Assembly: GCF_036320965.1 (NCBI RefSeq)
Contig: NC_092261.1
Coordinates: 12,634,697-12,698,696, forward strand
DNA: 64,000 nucleotides
From: Panulirus ornatus
Taxonomy: Eukaryota > Arthropoda > Malacostraca > Decapoda > Palinuridae
Direction of reading: 5' to 3'
In this document: positions 12,458 through 23,987 of the stretch, in pieces
How positions within the stretch are numbered: position 1 is the first letter of the stretch
Layout of the letters: each line of letters opens with the position of its first letter
The notes under the pieces: generated by a model
What the model was told of the DNA's origin: nothing
What the model saw: the letters and a program-made list of their open reading frames with translations, nothing else
The model's database searches: none
Program-made: the position numbers and the translations under genes

Positions 12458-12754
12458 GAAGTGATTCAAGTAAGAGAGAGAATGTATTAACGTGTTTTAG
12501 ATTCCCATAACTACGAGATGAGAAAAATGGTAGCGAATATCACCGGCAGTCAGGTAAACTTATTATCATTACGACAAAATGATGGAGATTGGACAATATT
12601 CAAGACAAAAATGTTATCTACTCCAAATCCTAAGGAATGGATATCCAAGGAAGGTCTTGTGTACTGCACTGACACAGATAATCTCAAACAATGGGTTTAG
12701 AATTAACGTAGGAAATGCCTTCAGTAGTAATCTTGACGTAGATCATCTAATCCT

Positions 12755-13223
12755 CCGTGGAACGCAATGTATAATACTTCCTATATCAGGATACAACCTC
12801 TGCCTTTTTATGAGCGACCTCCTTCCTCTTGTTCTAACTTCTCCATCTCGCTCCTTCCATTACCCCAAGACCCTTTCCTTCAAACCCAACCTTCCACCCA
12901 CCTCATAACGTAAGCACCACCACCTCCCCACACGCCCCACTCCTTCTCATTATAAACCACTCTCCCTTCCGTCATAACCCAAGACCCTCTCCCCTCATAA
13001 CCCAGAGCCCCTCATCATGAACATCCTGCGTCCTTCTATTCTCCCCATGTTTCCTCCTCCCGGCTCCATCCTTCCTGCTCTTTATCTTAGCTTCATGGGA
13101 CGATGCCTTCAGGCCTGGAATCGAAATTCCTTTTCCTACATAATTATCACCGACACCACACGAACACATTCACTCATCCCTCCCTCATCCCTACACACGA
13201 CCGTACAGCATAAACTTGTCTAT
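12755..13223. other. Pyrimidine-rich spacer, no gene seen
   Basis: C/T-rich sequence with scattered CTCATAACCCAAGACCC-like motifs that look like a decayed tandem repeat near 12900-13015. No coding signal is recognised. Confidence 0.4.
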
Positions 13224-13405
13224 GGGCTCCCGTGGTGTGGTGGCTACCGTTCCTGAACGCGATATATTCACGGGCCGGCCGCCCAGGGTCGAGGGAATAG
13301 GTTCGAATCCTGGTTGTGGCAGAAAGTCCAGTCAACCCAGCTGTTCATCCACCCCTAAGGGGTTGGTCGATAAAATGGGTACCTGGCCCAGGATAAGGTA
13401 TATAA

Positions 13406-13471
<66 letters not shown>

Positions 13472-13500
13472 CGTTAATTGGATTGCCTTAATTAGCGTCT
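13224..13500 (+). mobile_element. tRNA-derived SINE (family A, copy 2) with internal AT microsatellite
   Basis: Best-preserved copy. It has a tRNA-like head with a possible A-box in CGTGGTGTGGTGGCTACCG and a perfect B-box GGTTCGAATCC at 13300-13310. The body AACCCAGCTGTTCATCCACC, then ATAAAATGGGTACCTGG, is followed by AAGGTATATAAGC, an (AT)n run at 13409-13470, and a 3' block similar to that after the AT run of copy 1. The microsatellite thus lies inside the element rather than at its end. Confidence 0.85.
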
Positions 13501-14120
13501 TAGCTAACAAAAAAAAAAAAACACAAACTTAAACACAGACACACACACACACACACACATACAAGCACTAACAAACATACACACACACACGTACGTACAA
13601 GAGTGCCTATAATGTAGATTAAGCATATTCATATAAGACATCCCAACATACGCATGATCACGAGCAGAGAGAGACCTCTCCCCTTACAGAACACATCGCA
13701 TCTCTGGCGTCATGCGGAGGCCGTAGAACCAGAGGTTGCTTGCCCTCCCTTCCTCCCTCTCCCTCACTAAACTGTGCACAGCGACATACTATTCCTCCCG
13801 TGGCGGATGATCATCTAGCAAGACTGGCATTTCCATCACGCCGAGTTTTCATAAACCGCGCCGTAAATTCGCGGATAGTTTTTCAGGCTCAGAGCGTGAG
13901 CGACTTTATATGATAGCAGAGGAGGAGAAGGAGGGAGGTAGGTCCTCCCTCCTCCTAGCTAGCTACCTCTCACTCCCCTCAACGCCTCTCCTCCAGCTGA
14001 CGTCGGTGGCCGGGGTGATAAGACCTCATAATGAAGAAGACAAGATTTAAGAGGTTATATATGTATATATATTACGTTCATCACTGGTTTACCCTGATTG
14101 AAGTATTCACTGATATGAGG

Positions 14121-14121
<1 letters not shown>
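13501..14121. other. Spacer with short AC-rich tracts
   Basis: Poly-A at 13508-13520, interrupted AC at 13538-13590, then mixed sequence with CT-rich patches near 13740-13800 and 13940-13990. No gene seen. Confidence 0.4.

Positions 14122-14206
<85 letters not shown>
14122..14206. repeat. (AT)n microsatellite, left side of inverted structure
   Basis: About 85 bp of perfect AT, directly abutting the left arm of the inverted repeat at 14207. Confidence 0.97.
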
Positions 14207-14208
<2 letters not shown>

Positions 14209-14349
14209 CTATGAGTCCACGGGGAAAATGAAACAGGATAAGTTCCCAAGTGCAAGTTTCTCTCTTGTGTCTCCCCTGATGATGTGATTATTACATGAAA
14301 GTGCACTTGGGAACTTATCGTGTTTCATTTTCCCCGTGGACTCATAGGA

Positions 14350-14352
<3 letters not shown>
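14207..14352. repeat. Inverted repeat with about 48 bp arms and 47 bp loop
   Basis: The left arm (14207-14254) starts TTCCTATGAGTCCACGGGG. The right arm (14302-14352) is its near-exact reverse complement, ending CCCCGTGGACTCATAGGAA. The loop is 14255-14301. The right-arm sequence GTGTTTCATTTTCCCCGTGG recurs alone at 44764-44783, also next to an AT run, so the arm is an interspersed-element end and the palindrome could be two copies inserted head to head. Confidence 0.93.
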
Positions 14353-15589
<1,237 letters not shown>

Positions 15590-16303
15590 GCGACCCATAA
15601 CAGATTTCATACAAGAACATTGTCGTTAATCATACGACACCAGATCCTCTCAATGGGATCCTACAAGGTCTAAGAATACGTTCCAATCAGAAGCGGGAAA
15701 CTCGAACATACTGTACTTCTTTTCGTCCAAGGACACTCATGCAGTCTTACTAAAGGTGTAACTACATGCAGGCGTACCCTGCGGTTATATATATATATAT
15801 TCTGGAGTATTTCTGATACCTTGGAATGAATATGGCAGCGAATGGAACCATAGGAGCAGAAGTGAGCCATAGTGTGGGTAAAGGAGCAGAGATCCTGAGC
15901 GGGTCATACGAGATGTTACTGTCTTTAAGGGCAGTGATGGGTATGTTTGATGGCAGAGTAGTCTCGTCGGCGTTTTATGTATACGAGGCGTGAGCCTTAG
16001 AATGAAAATGTGGAAGAGTGAGTAGATGTGTAGGAAGATGATCGAATGATAGGGTAAGAGGGAGGCGTAATACCAAGAATTTTAAGTTAAGTTGGTAAGG
16101 TAGAACTAAAGAGTAGTTTGGGTACGGGATAAAATGAAATGGAACAAAGTGGCATACGGGGGGGGACGACGTGCAGTCACTGAGTTGCACCAGGGCATGA
16201 AAAGCGGCCGGGGGTTAGTACCAGCAGCAAGGATCTCAGCAACAACGACATGGAACCCAGCAACCGCAGTAGAGAACCTTGCAACAACAGCTTTGGCACA
16301 GAC
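15590..16303. other. Unannotated spacer
   Basis: Mixed sequence with a short TATATA run near 15786. No element or gene recognised before the 17-bp minisatellite. Confidence 0.4.
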
Positions 16304-16705
16304 CCCCAGCAGGGAGACACCACCTGCAGGGAGACACCACCAGCAGGGAGACACCACCTGCAGGGAGACACCACCAGCATTGAGACGCCACCAGCATTGA
16401 GACACCACCAGCAGGGAGACACCACCAGCAGGGAGACACCACCAGCAGGGAGACACCACCAGCAGGGAGACGCCACCAGCAGGGGGACACCACCAGCAGG
16501 GAGACACCACCAGCAGGGAGACACCACCAGCAGGGAGACACCACCAGCAGGGAGACGCCACCAGCAGGGAGACACCACCAGCAGGGAGACGCCACCAGCA
16601 GGGAGACACCACCAGCAGGGAGACACCACCAGCAGGGAGACACCACCAGCAGGGAGACGCCACCAGCAGGGAGACATCACTAGCAGGGAGACAACCACCA
16701 GCAGG
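16304..16705. repeat. 17-bp minisatellite, consensus GGGAGACACCACCAGCA
   Basis: About 23 tandem copies of a 17-bp unit, with CACCTGCA, GACGCC and CATTGAGA variants. Since 17 is not a multiple of three, each strand cycles all frames, and the unit contains no stop. Open frames of 220-244 codons therefore arise on both strands over 16106-16984 (a Gln/Thr/Arg-rich plus frame and Cys/Trp/Val-rich minus frames). I treat them as artefacts. Confidence 0.95.
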
Positions 16706-17803
16706 AAGCCCAGCAACGATGGGAAAGAACCCAGGAAGAGCAGTAAGGACCTCAGCAGCGGCAACAACCACGAGCCCAGCAACAGCAGCCACGAGGACCG
16801 ATCCCGTAAGAACGGCGGGGCAAAATGCAGCCACAAATCAGCCAAGGAGACACGTCAGAAGAGATTGCAGTTGGTTGGATTTAATTGTGAAGGAAGAGAG
16901 GCAGTCAGGCGTGGGAGAGGCATGGGTATGACGCCCGCGGGAAATCAGGTGAAATATATGGCAACATTCCAGGCAAGAGAATAAGACGTTACGAAACTCT
17001 TTACGATATATGGACAATGATGTGGGAGGCAGGGCTGAAGCCAGCCGTGGGCAACGGGAGGGATTTGGACCTCGAGATAATGTTTTTTTTCTTTCCCCTC
17101 TCCTCACTTTATCCGGCGCCGTCATAGCAATAAACAAATCCTGGTATCACACACAGAAAAAAAATGTATATAAGAGAAGAAGGATTTGCACGAACTCGAG
17201 AATCAGTTGTACGTTAGAGGACGCCAAGTGCACGGCAGAAAACTCTGCGGCAGAAGAACATCGTGTGCGCAGTGAGAGGAGAAACTGGACAACAGAAAAA
17301 CAAATATGCATTGAAACAACAACAGTACAACAAACGCAATCGGTATTCAACAATGGCAGTTGCTGCATGAAAGGAGAAAAAACAACACAAGTGCACAGGG
17401 TAAGGAACAGCTGTCTAAGAGAACAAACACCTATACAGCAACAGGGAAAGCTATACAGCAACTAATACAGGTGTTCAGCAAAGTATACGTACAGATGCAC
17501 AGCGGGAGAAATAGCAGTGAAAGCATCTTTTGAGTGGAGTGAGGGAAGACAGTCACAACTATGACGTTTTCTAAAAAGGTGGATGACGTCAAGGGTGAGC
17601 AGCTACTGAAAGATGCAGAGAATAGCAAGAAGCCATACCACGAGATCAAGCATAATAACTTGTCAGAATAGATATAAAGCAATATTTCTGTTGCATATAG
17701 TAGTTTAAAATCTGCAAGGTGGGAAGAAAAGTTCGAGAGAATGGGCCCTACGGGAGGAGAACTTCCACCTCCCTCACTATACTGTGCAAATAGAAAATAA
17801 GAA
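16706..17803. other. Unannotated spacer
   Basis: A CAGCAACA-rich stretch continues to about 16800 as a decaying edge of the minisatellite, followed by A-rich mixed sequence. No coding or element signal recognised. Confidence 0.4.
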
Positions 17804-17814
17804 GCGCGCGCGCG

Positions 17815-17881
<67 letters not shown>

Positions 17882-17923
17882 GCGCGCGTTCAACATACAT
17901 AACTACATGACACGCGCGCGCGC
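17804..17923. repeat. (GC)n-(AC)n-(GC)n alternating tract, Z-DNA candidate
   Basis: GC alternation at 17804-17814, about 64 bp of AC at 17815-17878, then CG alternation at 17879-17889, with a further GC run at 17913-17923. This is about 85 bp of continuous purine-pyrimidine alternation capped by GC blocks, the classic composition for left-handed DNA. Confidence 0.95.
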
Positions 17924-17934
17924 CAGAAGGATTG

Positions 17935-18425
17935 GGTTCCTTTTGGATGATGCGAAAATCATGAAGGATGTTTAGAGGGAAGAAGTTTGCATCAACTTGC
18001 AAGGGGACCTAAACAAATTCCAAATCTGGTTGATTCATGGCTGGTGAACTACAGCGTCAGTAAGCTTAAGGTAATCATTAAGAGTCACAGCAAAAGAAGG
18101 TCTTCTTAGATACTTGTAAGAAGGATTGAGATGCAAGAATCTGTGTGATGAGAGAGTCTTTGGAGTCGACCTGGACCCTGACCTGTCTCCAGAGTTCCTC
18201 CTTAAGAAAATAGTAAAGGAGACCAGCTCTGTACTAGCACAGACTAGAATAGCATTCATGAATATGGATAAGGAAAGATTCAGCAAGCTGTTCGCATCCG
18301 ACATACTGTAAGGTCAAGGTGAGAGCATTCTCCTGGAATTTGGGTCACTTCACCCAACGAAAAATAGAGAGCTGATGAGAAAAGGTTCAGAAGAGGGTAA
18401 CGAAGATGATACCAGAATTAGCTCT
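17935..18425 (+). pseudogene. LINE fragment: RT motif C to 3' region, truncated
   Basis: Translation in shifting frames gives FLLDDAKIMKDV, a decayed form of the RT catalytic F/YADD box. Next comes INLQGDLNKFQIW, then VFGVDLDPDLSPEF with KKIVKETSSVLAQTRIAF, and finally EKVQKRVTKMIPEL. These are consecutive segments of the C-terminal part of a non-LTR RT. Stops and frameshifts separate them. The fragment starts 12 bp after the Z-DNA tract and its 3' end runs directly into the 2.9 kb minisatellite. Inactive. Confidence 0.85.
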
Positions 18426-21400
18426 GAGACAAGCTACGAGAGCCAGCTCTCAGACAAGGTTACGTGAGTCAACCCAGAGACAAAGCTACGAGACTTAGCT
18501 CTGAGACAAAGCTACGAGAGCCAGCTCTCAGACAAGGTTACGTGAGTCAACCCAGAGACAAAGCTACGAGACTTAGCTCTGAGACAAAGCACGAGACTTA
18601 GCTCTGAGACAAAGCACGAGACTTAGCTCTGAGACAAGCTACGAGAGCCAGCTCTCAGACAAGGTTACGTGAGTCAACCCAGAGACAAAGCTACGAGAGC
18701 CAGCTCTCAGACAAGGTTACGTGAGTCAACCCAGAGACAAAGCTACGAGACTTAGCTCTGAGACAAAGCACGAGACTTAGCTCTGAGACAAAGCACGAGA
18801 CTTAGCTCTGAGACAAAGCACGAGACTTAGCTCTGAGACAAAGCACGAGACTTAGCTCTGAGACAAAGCTACGAGACTTAGCTCTGAGACAAAGCACGAG
18901 ACTTAGCTCTGAGACAAAGCACGAGACTTAGCTCTGAGACAAGCTACGAGAGCCAGCTCTCAGACAAGGTTACGTGAGTCAACCCAGAGACAAAGCTACG
19001 AGACTTAGCTCTGAGACAAAGCTACGAGAGCCAGCTCTCAGACAAGGTTACGTGAGTCAACCCAGAGACAAAGCTACGAGACTTAGCTCTGAGACAAAGC
19101 TACGAGAGCCAGCTCTCAGACAAGGTTACGTGAGTCAACCCAGAGACAAAGCTACGAGACTTAGCTCTGAGACAAAGCTACGAGAGCCAGCTCTCAGACA
19201 AGGTTACGTGAGTCAACCCAGAGACAAAGCTACGAGACTTAGCTCTGAGACAAAGCACGAGACTTAGCTCTGAGACAAAGCTACGAGACTTAGCTCTGAG
19301 ACAAAGCACGAGACTTAGCTCTGAGACAAAGCACGAGACTTAGCTCTGAGACAAGCTACGAGAGCCAGCTCTCAGACAAGGTTACGTGAGTCAACCCAGA
19401 GACAAAGCTACGAGAGCCAGCTCTCAGACAAGGTTACGTGAGTCAACCCAGAGACAAAGCTACGAGACTTAGCTCTGAGACAAAGCTACGAGACTTAGCT
19501 CTGAGACAAGCTACGAGAGCCAGCTCTCAGACAAGGTTACGTGAGTCAACCCAGAGACAAAGCTACGAGACTTAGCTCTGAGACAAGCTACGAGACTTAG
19601 CTCTGAGACAAAGCACGAGACTTAGCTCTGAGACAAAGCACGAGACTTAGCTCTGAGACAAGCTACGAGAGCCAGCTCTCAGACAAGGTTACGTGAGTCA
19701 ACCCAGAGACAAAGCTACGAGACTTAGCTCTGAGACAAAGCACGAGACTTAGCTCTGAGACAAAGCTACGAGACTTAGCTCTGAGACAAAGCTACGAGAC
19801 TTAGCTCTGAGACAAAGCTACGAGACTTAGCTCTGAGACAAAGCACGAGACTTAGCTCTGAGACAAAGCTACGAGACTTAGCTCTGAGACAAAGCACGAG
19901 ACTTAGCTCTGAGACAAAGCTACGAGACTTAGCTCTGAGACAAAGCACGAGACTTAGCTCTGAGACAAAGCTACGAGACTTAGCTCTGAGACAAAGCACG
20001 AGACTTAGCTCTGAGACAAAGCACGAGACTTAGCTCTGAGACAAAGCTACGAGACTTAGCTCTGAGACAAAGCTACGAGACTTAGCTCTGAGACAAAGCT
20101 ACGAGAGCCAGCTCTCAGACAAGGTTACGTGAGTCAACCCAGAGACAAAGCTACGAGAGCCAGCTCTCAGACAAGGTTACGTGAGTCAACCCAGAGACAA
20201 AGCTACGAGACTTAGCTCTGAGACAAAGCTACGAGACTTAGCTCTGAGACAAAGCACGAGACTTAGCTCTGAGACAAAGCACGAGACTTAGCTCTGAGAC
20301 AAGCTACGAGAGCCAGCTCTCAGACAAGGTTACGTGAGTCAACCCAGAGACAAAGCTACGAGACTTAGCTCTGAGACAAAGCTACGAGAGCCAGCTCTCA
20401 GACAAGGTTACGTGAGTCAACCCAGAGACAAAGCTACGAGAGCCAGCTCTCAGACAAGGTTACGTGAGTCAACCCAGAGACAAAGCTACGAGACTTAGCT
20501 CTGAGACAAAGCACGAGACTTAGCTCTGAGACAAAGCTACGAGACTTAGCTCTGAGACAAAGCACGAGACTTAGCTCTGAGACAAAGCTACGAGACTTAG
20601 CTCTGAGACAAAGCTACGAGACTTAGCTCTGAGACAAAGCTACGAGAGCCAGCTCTCAGACAAGGTTACGTGAGTCAACCCAGAGACAAAGCTACGAGAC
20701 TTAGCTCTGAGACAAGCTACGAGAGCCAGCTCTCAGACAAGGTTACGTGAGTCAACCCAGAGACAAAGCTACGAGAGCCAGCTCTCAGACAAGGTTACGT
20801 GAGTCAACCCAGAGACAAAGCTACGAGAGCCAGCTCTCAGACAAGGTTACGTGAGTCAACCCAGAGACAAAGCTACGAGACTTAGCTCTGAGACAAGCTA
20901 CGAGAGCCAGCTCTCAGACAAGGTTACGTGAGTCAACCCAGAGACAAAGCTACGAGAGCCAGCTCTCAGACAAGGTTACGTGAGTCAACCCAGAGACAAA
21001 GCTACGAGACTTAGCTCTGAGACAAAGCACGAGACTTAGCTCTGAGACAAGCTACGAGAGCCAGCTCTCAGACAAAGTTACGAGAGTCAACCCAGAGACA
21101 AAGCTACGAGACTTAGCTCTGAGACAAAGCTACGAGAGCCTAGCTCTGAGACAAGGCTACGTGAGTCTAGCTCAGAGACAAAGCTACGAGACTTAGCTCT
21201 GAGACAAAGCTACGAGACTTAGCTCTGAGACAAAGCTACGAGACTTAGCTCTGAGACAAAGCTACGAGACTTAGCTCTGAGACAAAGCTACGAGAGCCAG
21301 CTCTCAGACAAGGTTACGTGAGTCAACCCAGAGACAGAACTACGGGAATTAGCTCTTAGAAACTGTAGCGAGAACTAGTTCAGGGTTCCGATCACGAGAA

Positions 21401-21430
21401 TTATCTCTGACACACTAGAACGTGAGAGAT
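18419..21430. repeat. 2.9 kb minisatellite, 25-26 bp unit with 78-bp higher-order repeat
   Basis: About 113 tandem monomers of three kinds: AGCTCTGAGACAAAGCTACG plus AGACTT (26 bp, or 25 bp without the T of CTACG); AGCTCTCAGACAAGGTTACG plus TGAGTC; and AACCCAGAGACAAAGCTACG plus AGACTT or AGAGCC. In places they alternate as a 78-bp trimer, giving a 26-residue periodic open frame at 18974-19267. The interior is homogeneous and the right edge (21338-21430) decays. The first monomer is continuous with LINE sequence encoding MIPEL. Confidence 0.96.
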
Positions 21431-22105
21431 ATTTTAGAGACACTGCTGCAAGAATCAGCTGGAAGACACATTTACGAATAACAACAGATGGCCTGTGGCA
21501 TATTCCTCCTGCTGTGTACAGAACCTAGATTGTGGATCTAAGTACTGTAAATAGTGTAAATGAATTTACAGAAAAGAAAATAACTTTATTTCTATATCTT
21601 CAAGACTATCAAGGTATAACATCCAGTGACCACTGCCACACTTATGGATATAGTAGATCTCTTCTTTTCACTGGGCTAAGCTGATTTCTTGCGATGAAAC
21701 ACCTCAAAAGTTTAAGTTATCGTAGACCAGAGTTGAAACAACATTGAAGACTTTAAGATATCGTGCATATGAATCAGTCTATTGTTGATGAATGGGTTCA
21801 GATATCTTCCATGTTCATCAGAGTTTTATCACGCTGTTTCACCTTTTCAAATCCAGTTCCACATGTCTTATCGTATATCTGGAAAGAGCAAGAGCAATCC
21901 AACACCTCCAAGTTTCCAGGATGAGTGGAAATTTGTAGTAGGAAGGGAAACTTCCGAGAACTGTAATGAGTCGGGCGTATCTTGCCAAACCCAAAGCGTC
22001 GCTTAGACACCGAGAGTTGAACTCTTGATGGAAGTTGACACTATGTCTTGGCAACTTTCTGTATAAGTGCCTTGAGAAAATGGGGTCATTTTTTCTTTGA
22101 AACGC
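21431..22105. other. Unannotated spacer
   Basis: Mixed sequence with open frames of about 70 codons near 21782-22054 and no recognisable domain. No gene supported. Confidence 0.4.
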
Positions 22106-22450
22106 TGGTGACTATTGCCTCTGGCGTCCTAACTTGGGCATCTGCCCAACCTGAGCCTTGATCTTTGACCCTTCAACTTTGAGCCCTGTCCTAACTTGGG
22201 TTGCTCTTGACGTTAGCCTTGATCTTTGACCCTTCATCTTGGGCCCCCCTTTGTCCTTGGCCCTGACCTTGGTGCTCATTAGTAAAGTTCGCACCATTTG
22301 ACTTCGGCCCTGACCTTTGACCTGGACACTTGACTTACCCCTTACCCTATGCTCTCACCCTCCTTGACCTGACCTGCGACACTCTCAGTTGGCCTGGCTC
22401 TGCCACCTCCCTCGCATATGAACTTTGACCCTTGCCGTGGTTCTTTGACC
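22106..22450. repeat. Decayed repeat rich in TGACCT/TTTGACC, with a perfect DR1 site
   Basis: CCTTGATCTTTGACCCTTCA is repeated twice about 70 bp apart, with many related TTTGACC and TGACCT motifs. TGACCTTTGACCT at 22311-22323 is the exact reverse complement of the nuclear-receptor DR1 element AGGTCAAAGGTCA. Its presence inside a TGACC-rich repeat makes chance likely. Confidence 0.6.
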
Positions 22451-22549
22451 TGCTTTATGGCCAGCCATGAACCTGTTACTGCTGCCTTATCTTGTATCCC
22501 TGGCCATCATCCTTGTCTTGCAGGCGTCTTATCTCGTATTACTGTCTTA

Positions 22550-22912
22550 GCTGCTGTTGCTACTGCTGTTGTGCTCCTGTTTATGTTGCTACTGCTGTTG
22601 CTGTTTCTGTTGCTGTTTCTGCTGCTGCTGCTGTTCCTCCTGCTGTTCCTCCTGCTGTCGCTGTTGCTACTGCTGTTGCTGCTGCTGTTCCAGCTCCTGT
22701 TGCTGCTCCTGTTGCTACTGCTGTTGCTGCTGCTGTTGCTACTGCTGTTGCTGCTGCTGTTGCTGTTGCTGTTCCTGCTGCTGTTCCTGCTGCTGTTGCT
22801 GCTGCTGTTGTTGCCGCTGCTGTTCCTCCTGCTGTTGCTGCTGCTGTTGCTCCTGTTGTTGCTGCTGCTGTTCCTTCTGCTGTTCCTCCTGCTGTTGCTG
22901 TTGCTGTACCTG
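22550..22912. repeat. (GTTGCTGCT)n / CTG-rich minisatellite
   Basis: About 360 bp of degenerate CTG/TTG/CCTGCTGTT triplets. All three plus frames are open (Leu-, Cys- and Ala/Val-rich), which is expected of triplet repeats. The 210-codon Leu-rich frame at 22418-23050 is not treated as a gene. Confidence 0.93.
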
Positions 22913-23675
22913 ATTATCTTGTATTCTGGTGGATCATATTACGTTTCTGTTCGTCGACTCGGTTTTCTGTCGCGGTTTCTCTTGCTTCCCGTTTTCTCAT
23001 CTCTCTGGATTGATGCTATGTGTAACTGGATTGATGCTATGTGTAACTAATGTGTTATTTTTCCCTCCTTCTTCCTGCGTTACTTCGTCCGTACACTACC
23101 TATGGCAGGGGTTCTTCTCCACTAGTAACCAATGCTTTATTTCTAGGCACTTCAAGGTAAAACCAAAACATAATTCAAATAAACCATAATTACTGCATAG
23201 TTCTCACTTGTTTGAAAGGTAGAAAATATATTCTTACTGCTATCCACATGTGTATGATCTTATTATAAATCCTAAAATTCTCATTCTCACCTCCTCCTCC
23301 TCTGCATATCTACATGTGTCTGATCATCTCAGAACAAATGACAATCAAGACGCATGGACAGCTTCGAGTCGGATGCTACCTCCACCTGATATTCGATTCC
23401 TTATTGGCGCATCACTCGGCCAGCATATGACGTATCTGGTGGTGAGGGAGCAGTGTTAGATCTCTCGTGAATCAGACACTACCACCCTTATTTTCTTTAG
23501 AGTTACTGATGTCTACTTGATTCACGCAATCCCTAATGCACCAGAGACTGAGCGTGAACGAATGTGGCCTTTGTTGTCTTTTCGTAGCGCTACCTCGCGC
23601 GCTTGGGGGGAAAGGGGTGCTATTTCATGTGTGGCGGAGTGGCGACGAGAATGGATGAAGGCAGCAAGTATGAAT
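22913..23675. other. Unannotated spacer
   Basis: Includes a short perfect duplication of TGGATTGATGCTATGTGTAA at 23007-23047. No gene or element recognised. Confidence 0.4.
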
Positions 23676-23795
23676 ATGTACGTGTATATATATGTATATG
23701 TCTGTGTATGTATATGTATGTATACATTGACATGTATAGGTATGCATATGTGCGTATGTGGGCGTTTATGTATATACATATGAATGTGGATGGGT
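23676..23795. repeat. Cryptic (TATG)n-rich tract
   Basis: Irregular TATG, TGTA and TATA repeats over about 110 bp. Confidence 0.75.
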
Positions 23796-23916
23796 TGGGC
23801 TATTCTTTCGTCTTTTTCCTTGCGCTAACGCCGGAGACAGCGACTAAGTATAATAAGATAAAATAAGATAAATAAATAGATGAATAAATGAATAAATAGA
23901 TGAATAAATAAATAAA

Positions 23917-23986
<70 letters not shown>
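23796..23986 (+). mobile_element. Short interspersed repeat (family C) with AATA and AT tail
   Basis: TTCCTTGCGCTAACGCCGGA, then GACAGCGACTAAG, leads into GATAA repeats, AATA repeats and a perfect (AT)n at 23920-23986. Its GCTAACGCNGGA core resembles the 3' part of family B at 42240-42270. The microsatellite is at the element's 3' end. Confidence 0.7.

Positions 23987-23987
<1 letters not shown>

Larger units (their letters stand above)
10094..12754. repeat. Tandem unit 3 of 3
   Basis: Array 3 plus a unique part at 10572-12754. The end, GATCATCTAATCCT, continues into unrelated DNA (CCGTGGAACG). In units 1 and 2 the same point, ATCCT, continues directly into the next CCTAA array. Unit 3 therefore carries the original right flank. 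Confidence 0.95.

Noticed and set aside
13284..13330. A functional tRNA gene at the GGTTCGAATCC box
   Set aside because: No clean cloverleaf could be drawn, and the same head-body-AT structure occurs in three dispersed copies, so it is a SINE.
16250..16984. 244-codon plus-strand and 242/222-codon minus-strand ORFs as genes
   Set aside because: They coincide with a 17-bp minisatellite, overlap on opposite strands, and have no domain outside the repeat.
18419..21430. CRISPR-like array
   Set aside because: Monomers are contiguous with no unique spacers, and the context is a eukaryotic genome with LINE sequence at the edge.
22418..23050. 210-codon Leu-rich ORF as a membrane protein
   Set aside because: The Leu run is the translation of a CTG/TTG repeat; the other two frames are equally open.
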